Program-made: the position numbers and the translations under genes
The notes under the pieces: model-generated
Seen by the model: only the letters and a program-made list of their open reading frames with translations
What the model was told of the DNA's origin: nothing
The model's database searches: none
Part shown: in pieces, positions 17,936 through 27,140 of the stretch
How the letters are laid out: every line of letters starts with the position of its first letter
How positions within the stretch are numbered: the first letter of the stretch is position 1
Assembly: GCA_902806175.1 (NCBI GenBank)
Contig: CADCVQ010000171.1
Location: 1-42,965, forward strand
DNA: 42,965 nt
Source of the DNA: an uncultured Solirubrobacteraceae bacterium
GTDB lineage: Bacteria; Actinomycetota; Thermoleophilia; Solirubrobacterales; Solirubrobacteraceae
Direction of reading: 5' to 3'

Positions 17936-18469
17936 TTACGGGATCGGCTCGACGTTGATGCGCTCGGCCGTCTCGGTATCGCGGCGCGTGTTGCTGCCGG
18001 GGAGCAGGGTTCCGTTGGCGTCGCGCAGCTCGCTCACGGAGACGGCCGTGAACGACTCGCCGTCGCGCGCGAGCTGCAACGTTCTCCTGAGCTTGAGCGT
18101 GCCGATGTACGCGCCGCTTGCCGGGTCGTACCTGAAGAACACGATCGTCGAGGCGTACGTGCGGCCGCCGGTGCGCGCCCACGCTCCGTGTGCGGGACTG
18201 CGAGCCGCTGCCCCGCCGTTGGAGATCTCGAGCACGCTGTGGCCCTTGGTGAACGTCTGCAGCGACTTCAGCGCAGGAAGCGGCCCGCGATCGACCGTCA
18301 CCATCCAGGAGCCGACGAGCTGATTGGAGTGGCCTTCGCCACCACCGGCCGACGCCGACATCGCGCCGACGCCGGTCGTCATCAGCGCGATCAGCCCGAT
18401 CGCTGCGAGTGACGTCCTCAGCCTCCAGGACAAGATCGTCCGCCGGGTGCCCCTGACCGCATTGAACAT
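17936..18469 (-). CDS. Secreted protein, lipocalin-like/β-rich, unknown function
   Basis: 177 residues from the ATG at 18469 (a GAAGGG stretch about 8 nt upstream could serve as ribosome site); a longer reading from 18511 is possible. The first about 40 residues form a signal peptide with Arg-rich start and hydrophobic core (TSLAAIGLIALMTTGVG) before SASAGGG. The mature part begins LVGSWMVTVDRGP and has alternating β-type stretches such as GAWARTGGRTYASTIVFFRYD and GAYIGTLKLRR, suggesting a small β-barrel. No enzyme motif is seen. It is preceded by a 322-bp gap, so it probably has its own promoter, possibly under the LuxR-type regulator next to it (inference). Confidence 0.75.
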   Translation of the reverse strand: MFNAVRGTRRTILSWRLRTSLAAIGLIALMTTGVGAMSASAGGGEGHSNQLVGSWMVTVDRGPLPALKSLQTFTKGHSVLEISNGGAAARSPAHGAWARTGGRTYASTIVFFRYDPASGAYIGTLKLRRTLQLARDGESFTAVSVSELRDANGTLLPGSNTRRDTETAERINVEPIP

Positions 18470-18791
18470 GATTTGACCCTTCGTTTTGGGAGATGCCGGC
18501 GGTGCCGTCAACGTGTCGCCACGACCGGCCGGTTCGCATACACAACTGCCTCGCAGCGCGCCGGAAGACGTCGTGAGGGACGCGAGCCGATCGCCGGTGC
18601 GTTGATGAACAGGACGCTAGGTGCGCGCCGGAGGCGGTACATCGGCCAGATGGCCTATTTCGTCGCCGCCAGCGGCCGCAATTCGGCGTCGAGGCCATGG
18701 CCATCGCAAGACAGCCGTCACATGGCTGCGCAGCTGCTCACGGCGCGCCGCAGAGCGACCCGTCGACGCCACCGACAGTACTGCCGCCTGT
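18470..18791. other. Gene-free stretch between LuxR-type regulator and secreted-protein gene
   Basis: 322 bp without a credible gene. It includes the region 3' of the regulator and the promoter region of the secreted protein (both minus strand). A plus-strand open frame crosses it (18473-18931) but is Arg-rich and runs into the regulator gene, so I reject it. No clear -35/-10 pair, terminator or repeat is seen. Confidence 0.5.
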
Positions 18792-21683
18792 TCACTGCGG
18801 AGCTGCGTCCACCGTGCCGGGCGCGTCGAGGCCGCGCCGGGTGGCCTCGGCTGCCAGCTCCGCACGTGACGAGGTCCCGAGCTTGGCGAAGATGTGCGAG
18901 AGGTGGGCCTTCACGGTCGACCGCGAGATGAACATGCGCTCGCCGATCTGAGGGTTCGACAGCCCGGCGGCGGCATGGCGCACCACCTCTACCTCGGTGG
19001 GCGTCAGGCTCTCCCAGCCGCGCGCGGGGCGCCTGCGCTTGCCGCGCGTGCGAGTGGCGTAGCCGACGGCCTCCTCGATCGGGAGCGTCAGGCCCTCCTC
19101 CCATGACGCGGCGAAGCCATCGTCGCCGAGCATCACGCGCAGGTCCTCCTGCACTCCGGTCCAGACCTCGGCCTGCGGTGGCCAGCGCACCGTCCGAAGA
19201 TCGGCGCGGGCGGTGTGGACGGCGGCGAGCAGGCGCGTCGCCGCTGCCGGGCTGTCGGTCAGCGCTGCCACGCGAGCGAGCAACTCCAGCGCGTTGACGG
19301 TCTGCAGCCGAAAGTCGCGCCGCGCGGCGATCGCGAGCGCCTCGTGCACGTGGCCCTCGGCCTCGACCACTGCGCCGCGCGCCAGCGCGGCGCGGGCGAG
19401 CAGATCCCGCGCGAGCGTCTCGACATGCTCGTTGCGACCGACGTGCGCGTGGGCGAGCAGCAACTGCGCTTCGCGCTCGGCGCCGTCGACGTCGCCCAGC
19501 AGCAGCAGCGCGACCGCGAGCGGCCGCCGTGCCCGTGCGAACTGGTCATAGGCCAGCGAGCCCTCGAGCAGCGCGAGCGTCGCCTCGATCCGCGCGCGCG
19601 CGCCGTGCGGGGAGCCCTCCGCCACGTCCGCCAGCGCGAGCGCGCCCTCCACCCAGACCGCCGCGCTGCGGGCGCCCGTGCTGCGCATGAACTCCACGTA
19701 CGGCGCGGCTCGGGCCCTGCCCTGAGCGGGCAACCCCTGCAGCACGTCACACTCGATCAGCATCGCGGTAGCGAGCCCGAGCGTGACCGGCTCGCCGATC
19801 TCGGTCGACAGCGAAACGGCTTGCTCGGCCAGCTCTCGCGCGGCAATCGGCCGACCGTGGTCGAGCTCCATCCAGGCGCGCATGTTGAAGTACCAGGCGT
19901 AGTGAGGCCGGTAGCCCAGCGCGCGCGCGAGCGCGTAGAAGTCCTCCACGAGCGGCCTGGCCAGATCGTGCTCGCTCTGCCGGACGTAGCTTGCGGCCAG
20001 CGAGCGCGTGGCGTCCGCGCGGCACCATTCGTCGTTCGCCTCCGTCGCGAGCTCGAGGCTGCGCTCGAGTGGCGCCCGCTGCAGGTGATCGGTGAGGCTG
20101 TGGATGAACCCTTGCGCCAGGAGCGCCCGGGCCATCACACTGCGGTCGCCGAAGGCCTCGCCGTCGGCGAGCGCGCGCTTCGCGTACTTCAAACAGGTCT
20201 CGAACTGGGCGCGGTAGATGTTCAGGTAGGCCAGGCCCCAGAGCACCTTCCCGCGTACGACCGATGGTTGCGGCGCCACCTCCAGAACGCGGGCGAACGT
20301 CGCCGCACCCTCCTCGAGGCGGCCACGCATGAGCCAGAAGAAGGTGAGCGCCGATGCGATGCGCACGGCCGCGTCGCTGTCACCCGCCACCGCTCGTGCG
20401 AGCGCCGTGCGCAGGTTGCCCGCCTCCTGCTCGAGTCGCATCATCCAGTGACCGGCGTTGTGTCGCACGAGCTCGGGCTCGGCGCGCTCGGCCAGCTGCA
20501 GACACCACGCCATGTGGCGCGCTCGCGTGGCGTCGACCTCGCCGGCCTCTGCCAGGTGCTCCGCGGCGTACTGTCGAATCGTCTCGAGCATCCCGTAGCG
20601 GATCTCGCCCGCGCGCTCCTCGGTCTCCACCAGCGACTTGTCGATCAGTGCGGTGAGGAGGTCCAGGACCGCACGGCGCTCGATGCCGTCGCCGGCGCTG
20701 ACCGCCTCGGCTCCCTCCAGCGTCCAGCCGCCCGTCCACACCGAGAGCCGGCGCAGCAGCATCCGCTCGGGCTCGGAGCACAGGTCGTGACTCCAGTCGA
20801 TCGAGGCGCGCAGGGTCTGGTGGCGCGGCGCCGCCATGCGGCCCCCCTGGGTCAGCAGGTGAAAGCGATCGTCCAGCGCGCGCGCTATCTGCTCGGCAGA
20901 CAACACACGCGCGCGCGCGGCCGCCAGTTCGATGGCCAACGGGATGCCGCCAAGCCGTTCACAGATCGTAGCCACCGCGGGCGCGTTGTCCTCGGTGACC
21001 GTGAAGCTCGGGTTCGCCTGGCCCGCCCGATCGACGAACAGCGTCGCCGCGTCGGATTGCGCCACCGCACGCAGCGAGCCGGACTCCGCGGTGAGACTCA
21101 GCGACGGCACGCGAAAGGGCGACTCACCCGGAACGCCCAGGGCTTCCCGGCTGGTGGCCAGAACGACAAGGCCGTGGCATGAGCGCAGCAGCGTGTCGAC
21201 GAGCTTCGCGCATGCGCCCAGCAGGTGCTCACAGTTGTCGAGCACAAGCAACGCGCGGCGTGGGCGCAGGTGCTCGAGCAGTACCTCCAGCGGCGCCTGG
21301 CCGCGGCGATCACGCAGCCCCAAGGCGGCGGTCACGGCGCTCGGCAGCAACTCGGCGTTCTCGAGCGCCGCGAGCTCGACCCACCACACCCCGTCGGGAA
21401 AGCCCGCGGCGCCGTCGGACCCACTCTGGATGGCCAGGCGCGTCTTGCCGCAGCCACCGGCGCCCACGAGCGTGAGCAGGCGAACTTCACCCAGCAGCTC
21501 TCGCACGCGTGCGAGCTCGCCGGAACGCCCGACAAAGCTCGTCAGCTGCTCGGGGAGGCTGCCGCGCCGCGCGTCCGCCGAGCGCCGCCGTGCGATGTCG
21601 CTGAACTGCTCGGCACTCGTTCGGTCCACTGAGATCTCCACCGTCGTGGCGGCCCGTATTGAGCCGTTGCTGCGTTCGCCCAT
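18792..21683 (-). CDS. Large LuxR-family regulator with NB-ARC/AAA ATPase and TPR-like region
   Basis: 963 residues. After a short N-terminus comes a STAND-type ATPase: TSFVGRSGELARV, Walker A GAGGCGKT (74-81), Walker B-type ALLVLDNCEHLL and the sensor LATSREALGVPGE. A long helical, TPR-like middle (about 350-870) has features typical of ligand or partner-binding repeats. The C-terminus (about 893-950) is a LuxR/GerE helix-turn-helix: LTPTEVEVVRHAAAGLSN, then QIGERMFISRSTVKAHLSHI. Such regulators act as ATP-dependent activators responding to unknown signals. The gene is divergent from the ABC importer operon (about 50 bp between) and upstream of the secreted-protein gene, so either could be a target (inference). 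Confidence 0.88.
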   Translation of the reverse strand: MGERSNGSIRAATTVEISVDRTSAEQFSDIARRRSADARRGSLPEQLTSFVGRSGELARVRELLGEVRLLTLVGAGGCGKTRLAIQSGSDGAAGFPDGVWWVELAALENAELLPSAVTAALGLRDRRGQAPLEVLLEHLRPRRALLVLDNCEHLLGACAKLVDTLLRSCHGLVVLATSREALGVPGESPFRVPSLSLTAESGSLRAVAQSDAATLFVDRAGQANPSFTVTEDNAPAVATICERLGGIPLAIELAAARARVLSAEQIARALDDRFHLLTQGGRMAAPRHQTLRASIDWSHDLCSEPERMLLRRLSVWTGGWTLEGAEAVSAGDGIERRAVLDLLTALIDKSLVETEERAGEIRYGMLETIRQYAAEHLAEAGEVDATRARHMAWCLQLAERAEPELVRHNAGHWMMRLEQEAGNLRTALARAVAGDSDAAVRIASALTFFWLMRGRLEEGAATFARVLEVAPQPSVVRGKVLWGLAYLNIYRAQFETCLKYAKRALADGEAFGDRSVMARALLAQGFIHSLTDHLQRAPLERSLELATEANDEWCRADATRSLAASYVRQSEHDLARPLVEDFYALARALGYRPHYAWYFNMRAWMELDHGRPIAARELAEQAVSLSTEIGEPVTLGLATAMLIECDVLQGLPAQGRARAAPYVEFMRSTGARSAAVWVEGALALADVAEGSPHGARARIEATLALLEGSLAYDQFARARRPLAVALLLLGDVDGAEREAQLLLAHAHVGRNEHVETLARDLLARAALARGAVVEAEGHVHEALAIAARRDFRLQTVNALELLARVAALTDSPAAATRLLAAVHTARADLRTVRWPPQAEVWTGVQEDLRVMLGDDGFAASWEEGLTLPIEEAVGYATRTRGKRRRPARGWESLTPTEVEVVRHAAAGLSNPQIGERMFISRSTVKAHLSHIFAKLGTSSRAELAAEATRRGLDAPGTVDAAPQ

Positions 21684-21736
21684 AGTATGAGACCGCTTTT
21701 CTGTGCGGCTTGGAGCGAGGGGCTCGAATCACAACG

Positions 21737-22525
21737 GTGGCGCGGCGCCGACGTCTCCCAAACTGGTCGTACGGATCGCTGGGCGTGCTCGCTGCGCTCT
21801 CGGTGCTCGAATCAGTGACTCGAACCGAGCTCATCTCGAGCCGTCACTTTCCGCCACCGACCAAGATCTTCAGCACCCTCGCCCGCGAGCTCGGCAGCGC
21901 GACGCTGTGGAGTGATCTCGCCAACACGCTCGGCGGCTGGGCGCTCGGGCTGGCGCTCGCGTTCGCGATCGCCGTACCGCTCGGCATCGTCGTCGGCTCG
22001 AGTGCGCTGCTGCACCGGTTGCTGGCGCTCCCGATCGAGTTCCTGCGTCCGATCCCGTCGGTGGCGCTCGTCCCGCTCGTGGTGCTCGTCTACGGGACGG
22101 GCTTTCAGAGCAAGCTGTTCCTCGTCGTCTTCGCCTGCTTGTGGCCGCTCCTGATCCAGACGATCTACGGGGTTCAGGACACCGATCCGGTGGCCATGGA
22201 CACCGCCCGCTCCTTCGGGCTCGGGCGCACCGAGCGCCTCGTGCTCGTCACGCTGCCGGGCGCCGTCCCGTACATCGCCACCGGGCTGCGGATCTCGTCG
22301 TCGGTTGCGCTGATGCTGGCCGTGACCGCCGAGCTCGTGATCGGTTCGGCGGGCCTCGGGCGCTCGATCAACCTCGCCGGGGAGGGCGGCGCCGTCGAGT
22401 TGATGTACGCGCTCATCGTCGTCATCGGAGTCACGGGCTGGGCGCTGAACAGCGTGTTCGCCCGGATCGAGCGCCGGGTGCTGCACTGGCACGTCTCCGT
22501 GCGGCGCCTGGAGCACGCGCGCTGA
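21737..22525 (+). CDS. ABC transporter permease (SsuC/TauC-like)
   Basis: About 262 residues from a GTG; a TTG at 21710 would add nine residues and cannot be excluded, and neither start has a well-placed ribosome site. Six membrane segments are predicted, with the permease EAA-type loop MDTARSFGLGRTERLVLVTLPGAVPYI that docks with the ATPase. RPIPSVALVPLVVLVYG is typical of nitrate/sulfonate/taurine-type importers. It overlaps the next permease by one base (TGATG), and the pair presumably forms a heterodimeric channel. It is divergent from the LuxR-type regulator. Confidence 0.88.
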   Translation: MARRRRLPNWSYGSLGVLAALSVLESVTRTELISSRHFPPPTKIFSTLARELGSATLWSDLANTLGGWALGLALAFAIAVPLGIVVGSSALLHRLLALPIEFLRPIPSVALVPLVVLVYGTGFQSKLFLVVFACLWPLLIQTIYGVQDTDPVAMDTARSFGLGRTERLVLVTLPGAVPYIATGLRISSSVALMLAVTAELVIGSAGLGRSINLAGEGGAVELMYALIVVIGVTGWALNSVFARIERRVLHWHVSVRRLEHAR

Positions 22526-23301
22526 TGCGCAGGGTGACCGCTGCAGCGATCGAGCTCGCCATGGCGCTGGCGCTGCTCGCGGTCTGGTGGATCTGGTCGG
22601 CCGGCAGCGACTCCTTCTACTTCCCGCCGCTGCCGGACATCCTCGCGACGTTCGGCGACACCTGGGTCTTCGCGCGCGCCGGCAGCGACGTCGTTCCAAG
22701 CCTCGCGCGCCTGACCGCGGGTTTTTCGATCGCCGTCGTGATCGGGATCGGGGGCGGGATCCTGCTCGGCGGCTCGCGCACCGCGCGGGGGGCGGTGGGG
22801 CCGATCGTCGAGTTCCTGCGGGCGATCCCGCCACCCGCGCTCATCCCGGCGGGAATCGTCGCGCTGGGGATCGGCGACGTGATGAAGGTCTTCATCATCG
22901 CGATGGCCTGTATCTGGCCGATCCTGCTGAACGCCATCGACGGCGTTGCGGGCGTCGAGACGACGCTCGTGGAGACGGCGCGCTCCTACGGCATCCGGCG
23001 CCGTGATCGTCTTCGCTTCGTCATCCTGCCCGCGGCCCTGCCCCAGATCTTCGCGGGCATGCGCATCAGCCTGTCGGTCGCGATCATCGTCATGGTGGTC
23101 AGCGAGATGGTCGCCAGCTCAAACGGCATCGGGTTCTTCATCCTCCAATCCCAACGCTCGTTCGCGATCGCTGAAATGTGGTCGGGGATCCTGCTGCTCG
23201 GCCTGCTGGGCTACGCGCTGAACCGCGGCCTCACCCGCATCGAGCGCCGCATGCTGCATTGGCATCGCGCGACCCGCTCCAGCGCCCTCGCGCGAACGTG
23301 A
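22525..23301 (+). CDS. Second ABC transporter permease
   Basis: 258 residues. Similar in layout to the preceding permease: RAIPPPALIPAGIVALG, the ATPase-docking loop VETARSYGIRRRDRLRFVILPAALPQI, and six hydrophobic segments. It is more hydrophobic at the N-terminus (LAMALALLAVWWIW). Its stop overlaps the GTG of the ATPase gene by 4 bp, so the three importer genes are one operon. The two permeases share sequence patterns and probably arose by duplication (inference). Confidence 0.9.
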   Translation: MRRVTAAAIELAMALALLAVWWIWSAGSDSFYFPPLPDILATFGDTWVFARAGSDVVPSLARLTAGFSIAVVIGIGGGILLGGSRTARGAVGPIVEFLRAIPPPALIPAGIVALGIGDVMKVFIIAMACIWPILLNAIDGVAGVETTLVETARSYGIRRRDRLRFVILPAALPQIFAGMRISLSVAIIVMVVSEMVASSNGIGFFILQSQRSFAIAEMWSGILLLGLLGYALNRGLTRIERRMLHWHRATRSSALART

Positions 23302-24098
23302 GCCTGCTCGAGGTCCACGAGCTGAGCAAGGTCTACGGCGAGGGCGCCGCGGCCACCCCCGCGATCAGCGAGCTCACGTTCGCCGTCGAGGAGCGCGAGT
23401 TCGTGTGCGTGATCGGCCCGTCCGGCTGCGGCAAGACGACGCTGCTGCGCTGCGTTGCGGGACTGCTGGCGCCGACGGCGGGATCGGTCGTCCTGCGCGG
23501 CAAGCGCGTGGCCCGCCCGCCCGACGAGATGGCCCTGGTGTTCCAGGAATACAACCGCTCGTTGTTTCCGTGGATGACGGCCCGCCAGAACGTCGCGTTC
23601 CCGCTTCGCCGCAAGCGGCTGGGCAAGCAGGGCGCGGCGCGCGCCGAGACGGCGCTCGACGAGGTCGGCCTCGGGCGCTTCGTCGATCACTATCCATGGC
23701 AGCTCTCGGGCGGCATGCAGCAGCGGGTCGCGATCGCACGGGCGCTGGCGTACCAGCCCTCGGTCCTGCTGATGGACGAGCCGTTCGCGTCTGTGGACGC
23801 CCAGACGCGCGCGGACCTCGAGGATCTGATCCTGCAACTGAGGCAGCGCTTCGGAGTGACCGTCGTCTTCGTCACCCATGACATCGACGAGGCGGTCTAT
23901 CTCGGCGACCGGATCGTCGTGCTGACGCGGGCGCCCGGTCGCATCCGGGAAACGGTGCTGGTGGGCTTGCCGGAGCCGCGCGACCAGATCGAGACCAAGG
24001 CCCTGGCGGAGTTCACCCGGCTGCGCACCCATGTGAACCGCGTGATCAAGCAGGAGGCCGCTCGCCAGCCCGCGAGCCCGGATGCTCAGGGCTCGTAG
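23298..24098 (+). CDS. ABC transporter ATPase (nitrate/sulfonate/taurine type)
   Basis: 266 residues from a GTG overlapping the permease stop. Complete nucleotide-binding domain: Walker A GPSGCGKTTLL, Q-loop LVFQEYNRSLFPWMTA, signature LSGGMQQRVAIARAL, Walker B VLLMDEPFASVD and switch His in VFVTHDIDEAV. It energises the two permeases encoded upstream at the inner face of the membrane. The last 13 bp overlap the 3' end of the convergent binding-protein gene. Confidence 0.93.
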   Translation: MSLLEVHELSKVYGEGAAATPAISELTFAVEEREFVCVIGPSGCGKTTLLRCVAGLLAPTAGSVVLRGKRVARPPDEMALVFQEYNRSLFPWMTARQNVAFPLRRKRLGKQGAARAETALDEVGLGRFVDHYPWQLSGGMQQRVAIARALAYQPSVLLMDEPFASVDAQTRADLEDLILQLRQRFGVTVVFVTHDIDEAVYLGDRIVVLTRAPGRIRETVLVGLPEPRDQIETKALAEFTRLRTHVNRVIKQEAARQPASPDAQGS

Positions 24099-25084
24099 AG
24101 CAGCGCGGCGATGTCGGGCTCCTTCTCGAGGTAGCCGTACTTCTTGGCGAGCCGCGCGGTGAGCGCGAGCGTCGACGTATCCGTGTAGCGCGAGAAGTCC
24201 GGCAGCCGCATCTTCTGTGCGATCGCGGGAGGGACCTCCGTATAGGTCGGCAGCACGCGCCGCACCTCCTCGGGGTGCGCGGAGGCGTAGTCGAACGACC
24301 TGTTGACGGCCTTGTCGAAGCGTGCGACCACGTCGCTGTTGTCGGCGATGTAGCTGTCGGTCGTGAAGTACGTCGCGACGATGTAGTCGCGGGCGGTCTC
24401 CAGGATCGGACGACTGATGGACCGGTGACCGGCGCGCACGCCGAGCGTGGCGAACGGTTCGGCGACGTACGCGGCGTCGACGCGTCCGCTGTCGAGCGCG
24501 GGAACCGCCTGGGGGAACGGAATCTCGAGAAATCTGAGCTTCGAGACGTCGACGCCCCGCTTCTCGAGTGCCGCGTTCGCGGTGAGGGTGGAGACGCTTC
24601 CGAGGCCGGCGACGCTGATCGTCCTTCCCTCGAGGTCCTGCGGACGCCCGATCGGAGCGCCCTTCCTGACCAGGATGTCCGCCGAGGACTCGGACGGGCG
24701 CGACCCGCCCCGGACGCCGCGCCGCAGGATTCGCAGCGGCAGGCCCTTGGATCGCGCGACGATCAGGGAGGTCGTGTTCGACCAGCCGAACTGGAGGTCA
24801 CCGCTGACGACCGAAGGGACGATCTCGCCGCCGCCGATCACGCGCGGCCTCACCTCGAGCCCCTCGTCCGCGAAGAACCCCCGCTCGCGTCCGAGGTAGA
24901 GGGGCGCCACGTCGGCGATCGGCAGGACGCCCACCTGGACGGTGACGCGGCTTGTGCCGGCGCCGCCATCCTCGTCGTCGCCGCAGGCGCCGAGCGCCAG
25001 AGCGCCGGCCGCCAGCGCGATGATCGCAGGCACGATCCTCGCGCTCCGCGGTCTTGAGCGGCCCATCGTGCTTCTGAAAGTCAT
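24086..25084 (-). CDS. ABC transporter substrate-binding lipoprotein (SsuA/NMT1-like)
   Basis: About 332 residues from an ATG at 25084; a GTG at 25090 or ATG at 25066 are alternatives. A lipoprotein signal is clear: basic N-terminus, hydrophobic run and lipobox ALGAC (Cys34), then an acidic linker. The mature part has the periplasmic-binding fold of the SsuA/NMT1 group: VGVLPIADVAPLYLGRERG near the start, FGWSNTTSLIVA and the hinge-region DSGRVDAAYVAEPF. The substrate is probably a small organic or sulfur/nitrogen compound; the exact ligand is unknown. It is encoded on the opposite strand to its likely importer and converges with the ATPase gene (13-bp overlap), an uncommon layout for a single importer. 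Confidence 0.88.
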   Translation of the reverse strand: MTFRSTMGRSRPRSARIVPAIIALAAGALALGACGDDEDGGAGTSRVTVQVGVLPIADVAPLYLGRERGFFADEGLEVRPRVIGGGEIVPSVVSGDLQFGWSNTTSLIVARSKGLPLRILRRGVRGGSRPSESSADILVRKGAPIGRPQDLEGRTISVAGLGSVSTLTANAALEKRGVDVSKLRFLEIPFPQAVPALDSGRVDAAYVAEPFATLGVRAGHRSISRPILETARDYIVATYFTTDSYIADNSDVVARFDKAVNRSFDYASAHPEEVRRVLPTYTEVPPAIAQKMRLPDFSRYTDTSTLALTARLAKKYGYLEKEPDIAALLYEP

Positions 25085-25264
25085 GCCCACACCCCGCGTG
25101 AGACTCCCGTCCCGGGTCGGATCAGCGCCGACGCGAACCTACAACAGCGCGCGGCGGCGAGCGAACGTGCTCGCCCGCGGTACGGTGCACCGGCGTGGAG
25201 GGTTGGGCCACCGCGTTCATGCTCGGGCGCGTCAACTCCAGCAGTGCCAGCAGCGCCTCCCACC

Positions 25265-25310
25265 GACGCCGAGGCACAGCTGCCCGAGGCGTCAGCTACG
25301 ACCTGCTGAC
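25265..25310 (-). terminator. Hairpins just 3' of tRNA-Ile, possible terminator
   Basis: Two inverted repeats lie in the 232-bp space between tRNA-Ile and the lipoprotein gene: GTCAGC/GCTGAC (25291-25310) starting 7 nt after the tRNA 3' end, and GACGCC/GGCGTC (25265-25293), which overlap and could be alternatives. There is no U-run, so a Rho-independent terminator is not certain. The rest of the gap shows nothing further. Confidence 0.3.
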
Positions 25311-25316
25311 TCCGAG

Positions 25317-25390
<74 letters not shown>

Positions 25391-25416
25391 GTGACGGCCG
25401 TCGAGTCTAGCGCCGG

Positions 25417-26304
25417 CTACGCGACCGCGCGAGGGCGCAGGCGGCGAGCGAGGGCGAGCGCCTCGGCGGGATCGTCGAAGGCGAGCTCGACGCGATAGCC
25501 GCTGCCGCGCGACTTCACGGTGACCTCGATCCCGAGCGCGCCGCCGAGGGCGTCGGCGATCTGCTCGGCCGCGGCCTGCTGGTCGGGGTGCGGCGCGGCG
25601 GCGGCCTTTGCCGTGCCGGGCGCGCCGGCCGGCTCGTTGGCGGCACGGGCGCGTGTCTCGAGCACGCGCACCGACCAGCCCTCGTCGGCAGCCGAGCGCG
25701 CCAGCCGGCGACGATCGCCGTGATCGGCCGCCAACAACAGCGCGCGGCCGTGCCCCTCCGAAAGGTCGCCGCGCTCGAGCAGCGCGAGCGCCTCGTCGGG
25801 GAGGTCGAGCAGGCGCAGGAGGTTCGTCACCGCCACGCGGCTGCGCCCGACGCGCAGCCCGACGGACTCGCGCGTGAGCCCGAGCTCCTCGACCAGTGCG
25901 GCGCAGGCGCGCGCCTCCTCGACCGGATTGAGGTCCTCGCGCGCCATGTTCTCGATCAGCGCTGCCTCGAGCGCCTCGGCGTCGTCGCGGTCGCGCACGA
26001 TCGCCGGCACGCTCTCCAGGCCTGCGATCTGCGCGGCGCGCCAGCGCCGCTCGCCGGCGACGAGCTCGTAGGTGCCGCCCGCGCTGGGGCGCACGAGCAC
26101 GGGCTGCAGGACGCCGCGCTCGCGCAGCGAGCCCGCCAGCGCGGCGAGCGCCGCTTCGTCGAAGGATCGTCGCGGCTGCCTCGGGTTGGGCGCGATCAGC
26201 TCGACGGGCACGTTGCGCAGATCGTCGCCGGTCACCGCCGGCGTGCCCGACACCCTGAGGATCTCCGCCAGCCCGCGCCCCATCCCTCGCGACGTCGGGC
26301 TCAT
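25417..26304 (-). CDS. parB: ParB chromosome-partition protein
   Basis: 295 residues. The N-terminal CTPase domain has NPRQPRRSF, LVAGERRWRAAQIAGL (the GxRRxRA CTP motif) and ENMAREDLNPVEEARA. The central HTH domain (about 125-200) has RESVGLRVGRSRVAVTN. The C-terminal dimerisation segment is linked by an Ala-rich stretch. ParB binds parS near the origin, clamps DNA with CTP and recruits segregation factors. It overlaps parA by 4 bp and is at the 3' end of the leftward origin cluster. Confidence 0.94.
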   Translation of the reverse strand: MSPTSRGMGRGLAEILRVSGTPAVTGDDLRNVPVELIAPNPRQPRRSFDEAALAALAGSLRERGVLQPVLVRPSAGGTYELVAGERRWRAAQIAGLESVPAIVRDRDDAEALEAALIENMAREDLNPVEEARACAALVEELGLTRESVGLRVGRSRVAVTNLLRLLDLPDEALALLERGDLSEGHGRALLLAADHGDRRRLARSAADEGWSVRVLETRARAANEPAGAPGTAKAAAAPHPDQQAAAEQIADALGGALGIEVTVKSRGSGYRVELAFDDPAEALALARRLRPRAVA

Positions 26305-27068
26305 GGCGCCGACCCCGCCCGCACGACCTCCTTGGCCAGCTCGAAGTACGCGTCCGCTCCCGCGCAGTGCGGATCGTGATGCGTCACCGGGCGGCCGAAG
26401 CTCGGCGCCTCGCCCACGCGCACGTTGCGCGGGATGACCGTGTCGAAGACGAGCGCGGGGAAGTGCTCGCGCACCTCGCGCTCGACGTCGCGCGCCAGCC
26501 GCGTGCGGCCGTCGTGCATCGTCAGCAGCATGCCCGCGACCGTCAGCCGCGGGTTGAGCTCGCGCTGGATCAGCGCCAGCGTGTCGAGCAGCCCGGCGAG
26601 CCCCTCCAGCGCGAAGTACTCCGTCTGCACCGGCACGATGACGCGGTCGGCCGCGACGAGCGCGTTGACGGTCAGCGGCCCCAGCGACGGCGGACAGTCC
26701 AGCAGCACGTAGTCAAAGCGCTCCCGCGCTCCCGCGAGCGCCTCGCGCAGGCGCGTCTCCGAACCCGGCTCGCGCGGCAGCTCGATGTTCGCGCCGGCGA
26801 GGTCGGGGTGCGCAGGCACGAGCTTGAGCGAGTCGATCGCGGTCTCCGTCAGCGCCTCGTCGAGCGTGCAGCGGCCGGCGAGGACGTCATAGACGTTGGG
26901 CTCGGTGTCCTTCGCAACGCCGAGGCCGAGCGTCGCGTTGGCCTGCGGGTCGATGTCGACGAGCAGCGTCGCGAAGTCCGCCTCGGCGATGCACGCCGCG
27001 ACGTTGACCGCGGTCGTCGTCTTGCCGACTCCGCCCTTCTGGTTGGCGATCGCGTAGACGGTTCCCAT
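26301..27068 (-). CDS. parA: ParA chromosome-partition ATPase
   Basis: 255 residues, the short chromosomal (Soj-like) type. Deviant Walker A: IANQKGGVGKTTTAVN; Walker B-type: LLVDIDPQANATLG and YVLLDCPPSLGP. It forms ATP-dependent patterns on the nucleoid and moves ParB-bound origins. Its stop overlaps parB's ATG by 4 bp. It starts 72 bp after the rsmG stop, so a separate promoter may lie in that gap, though none is clear. Confidence 0.95.
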   Translation of the reverse strand: MGTVYAIANQKGGVGKTTTAVNVAACIAEADFATLLVDIDPQANATLGLGVAKDTEPNVYDVLAGRCTLDEALTETAIDSLKLVPAHPDLAGANIELPREPGSETRLREALAGARERFDYVLLDCPPSLGPLTVNALVAADRVIVPVQTEYFALEGLAGLLDTLALIQRELNPRLTVAGMLLTMHDGRTRLARDVEREVREHFPALVFDTVIPRNVRVGEAPSFGRPVTHHDPHCAGADAYFELAKEVVRAGSAP

Positions 27069-27140
27069 GCGCGACAGACGGTAGCGGTGCGAACGGTCGG
27101 AGCGCGTGAACGTTCGGCGGCGAAGCCTCGACGGTGGCTG

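Noticed and set aside
18473-18931. Plus-strand open frame of 152 codons over the gap before the LuxR regulator
   Set aside because: Arg-rich, no ribosome site, overlaps the 3' end of the regulator gene in antisense.
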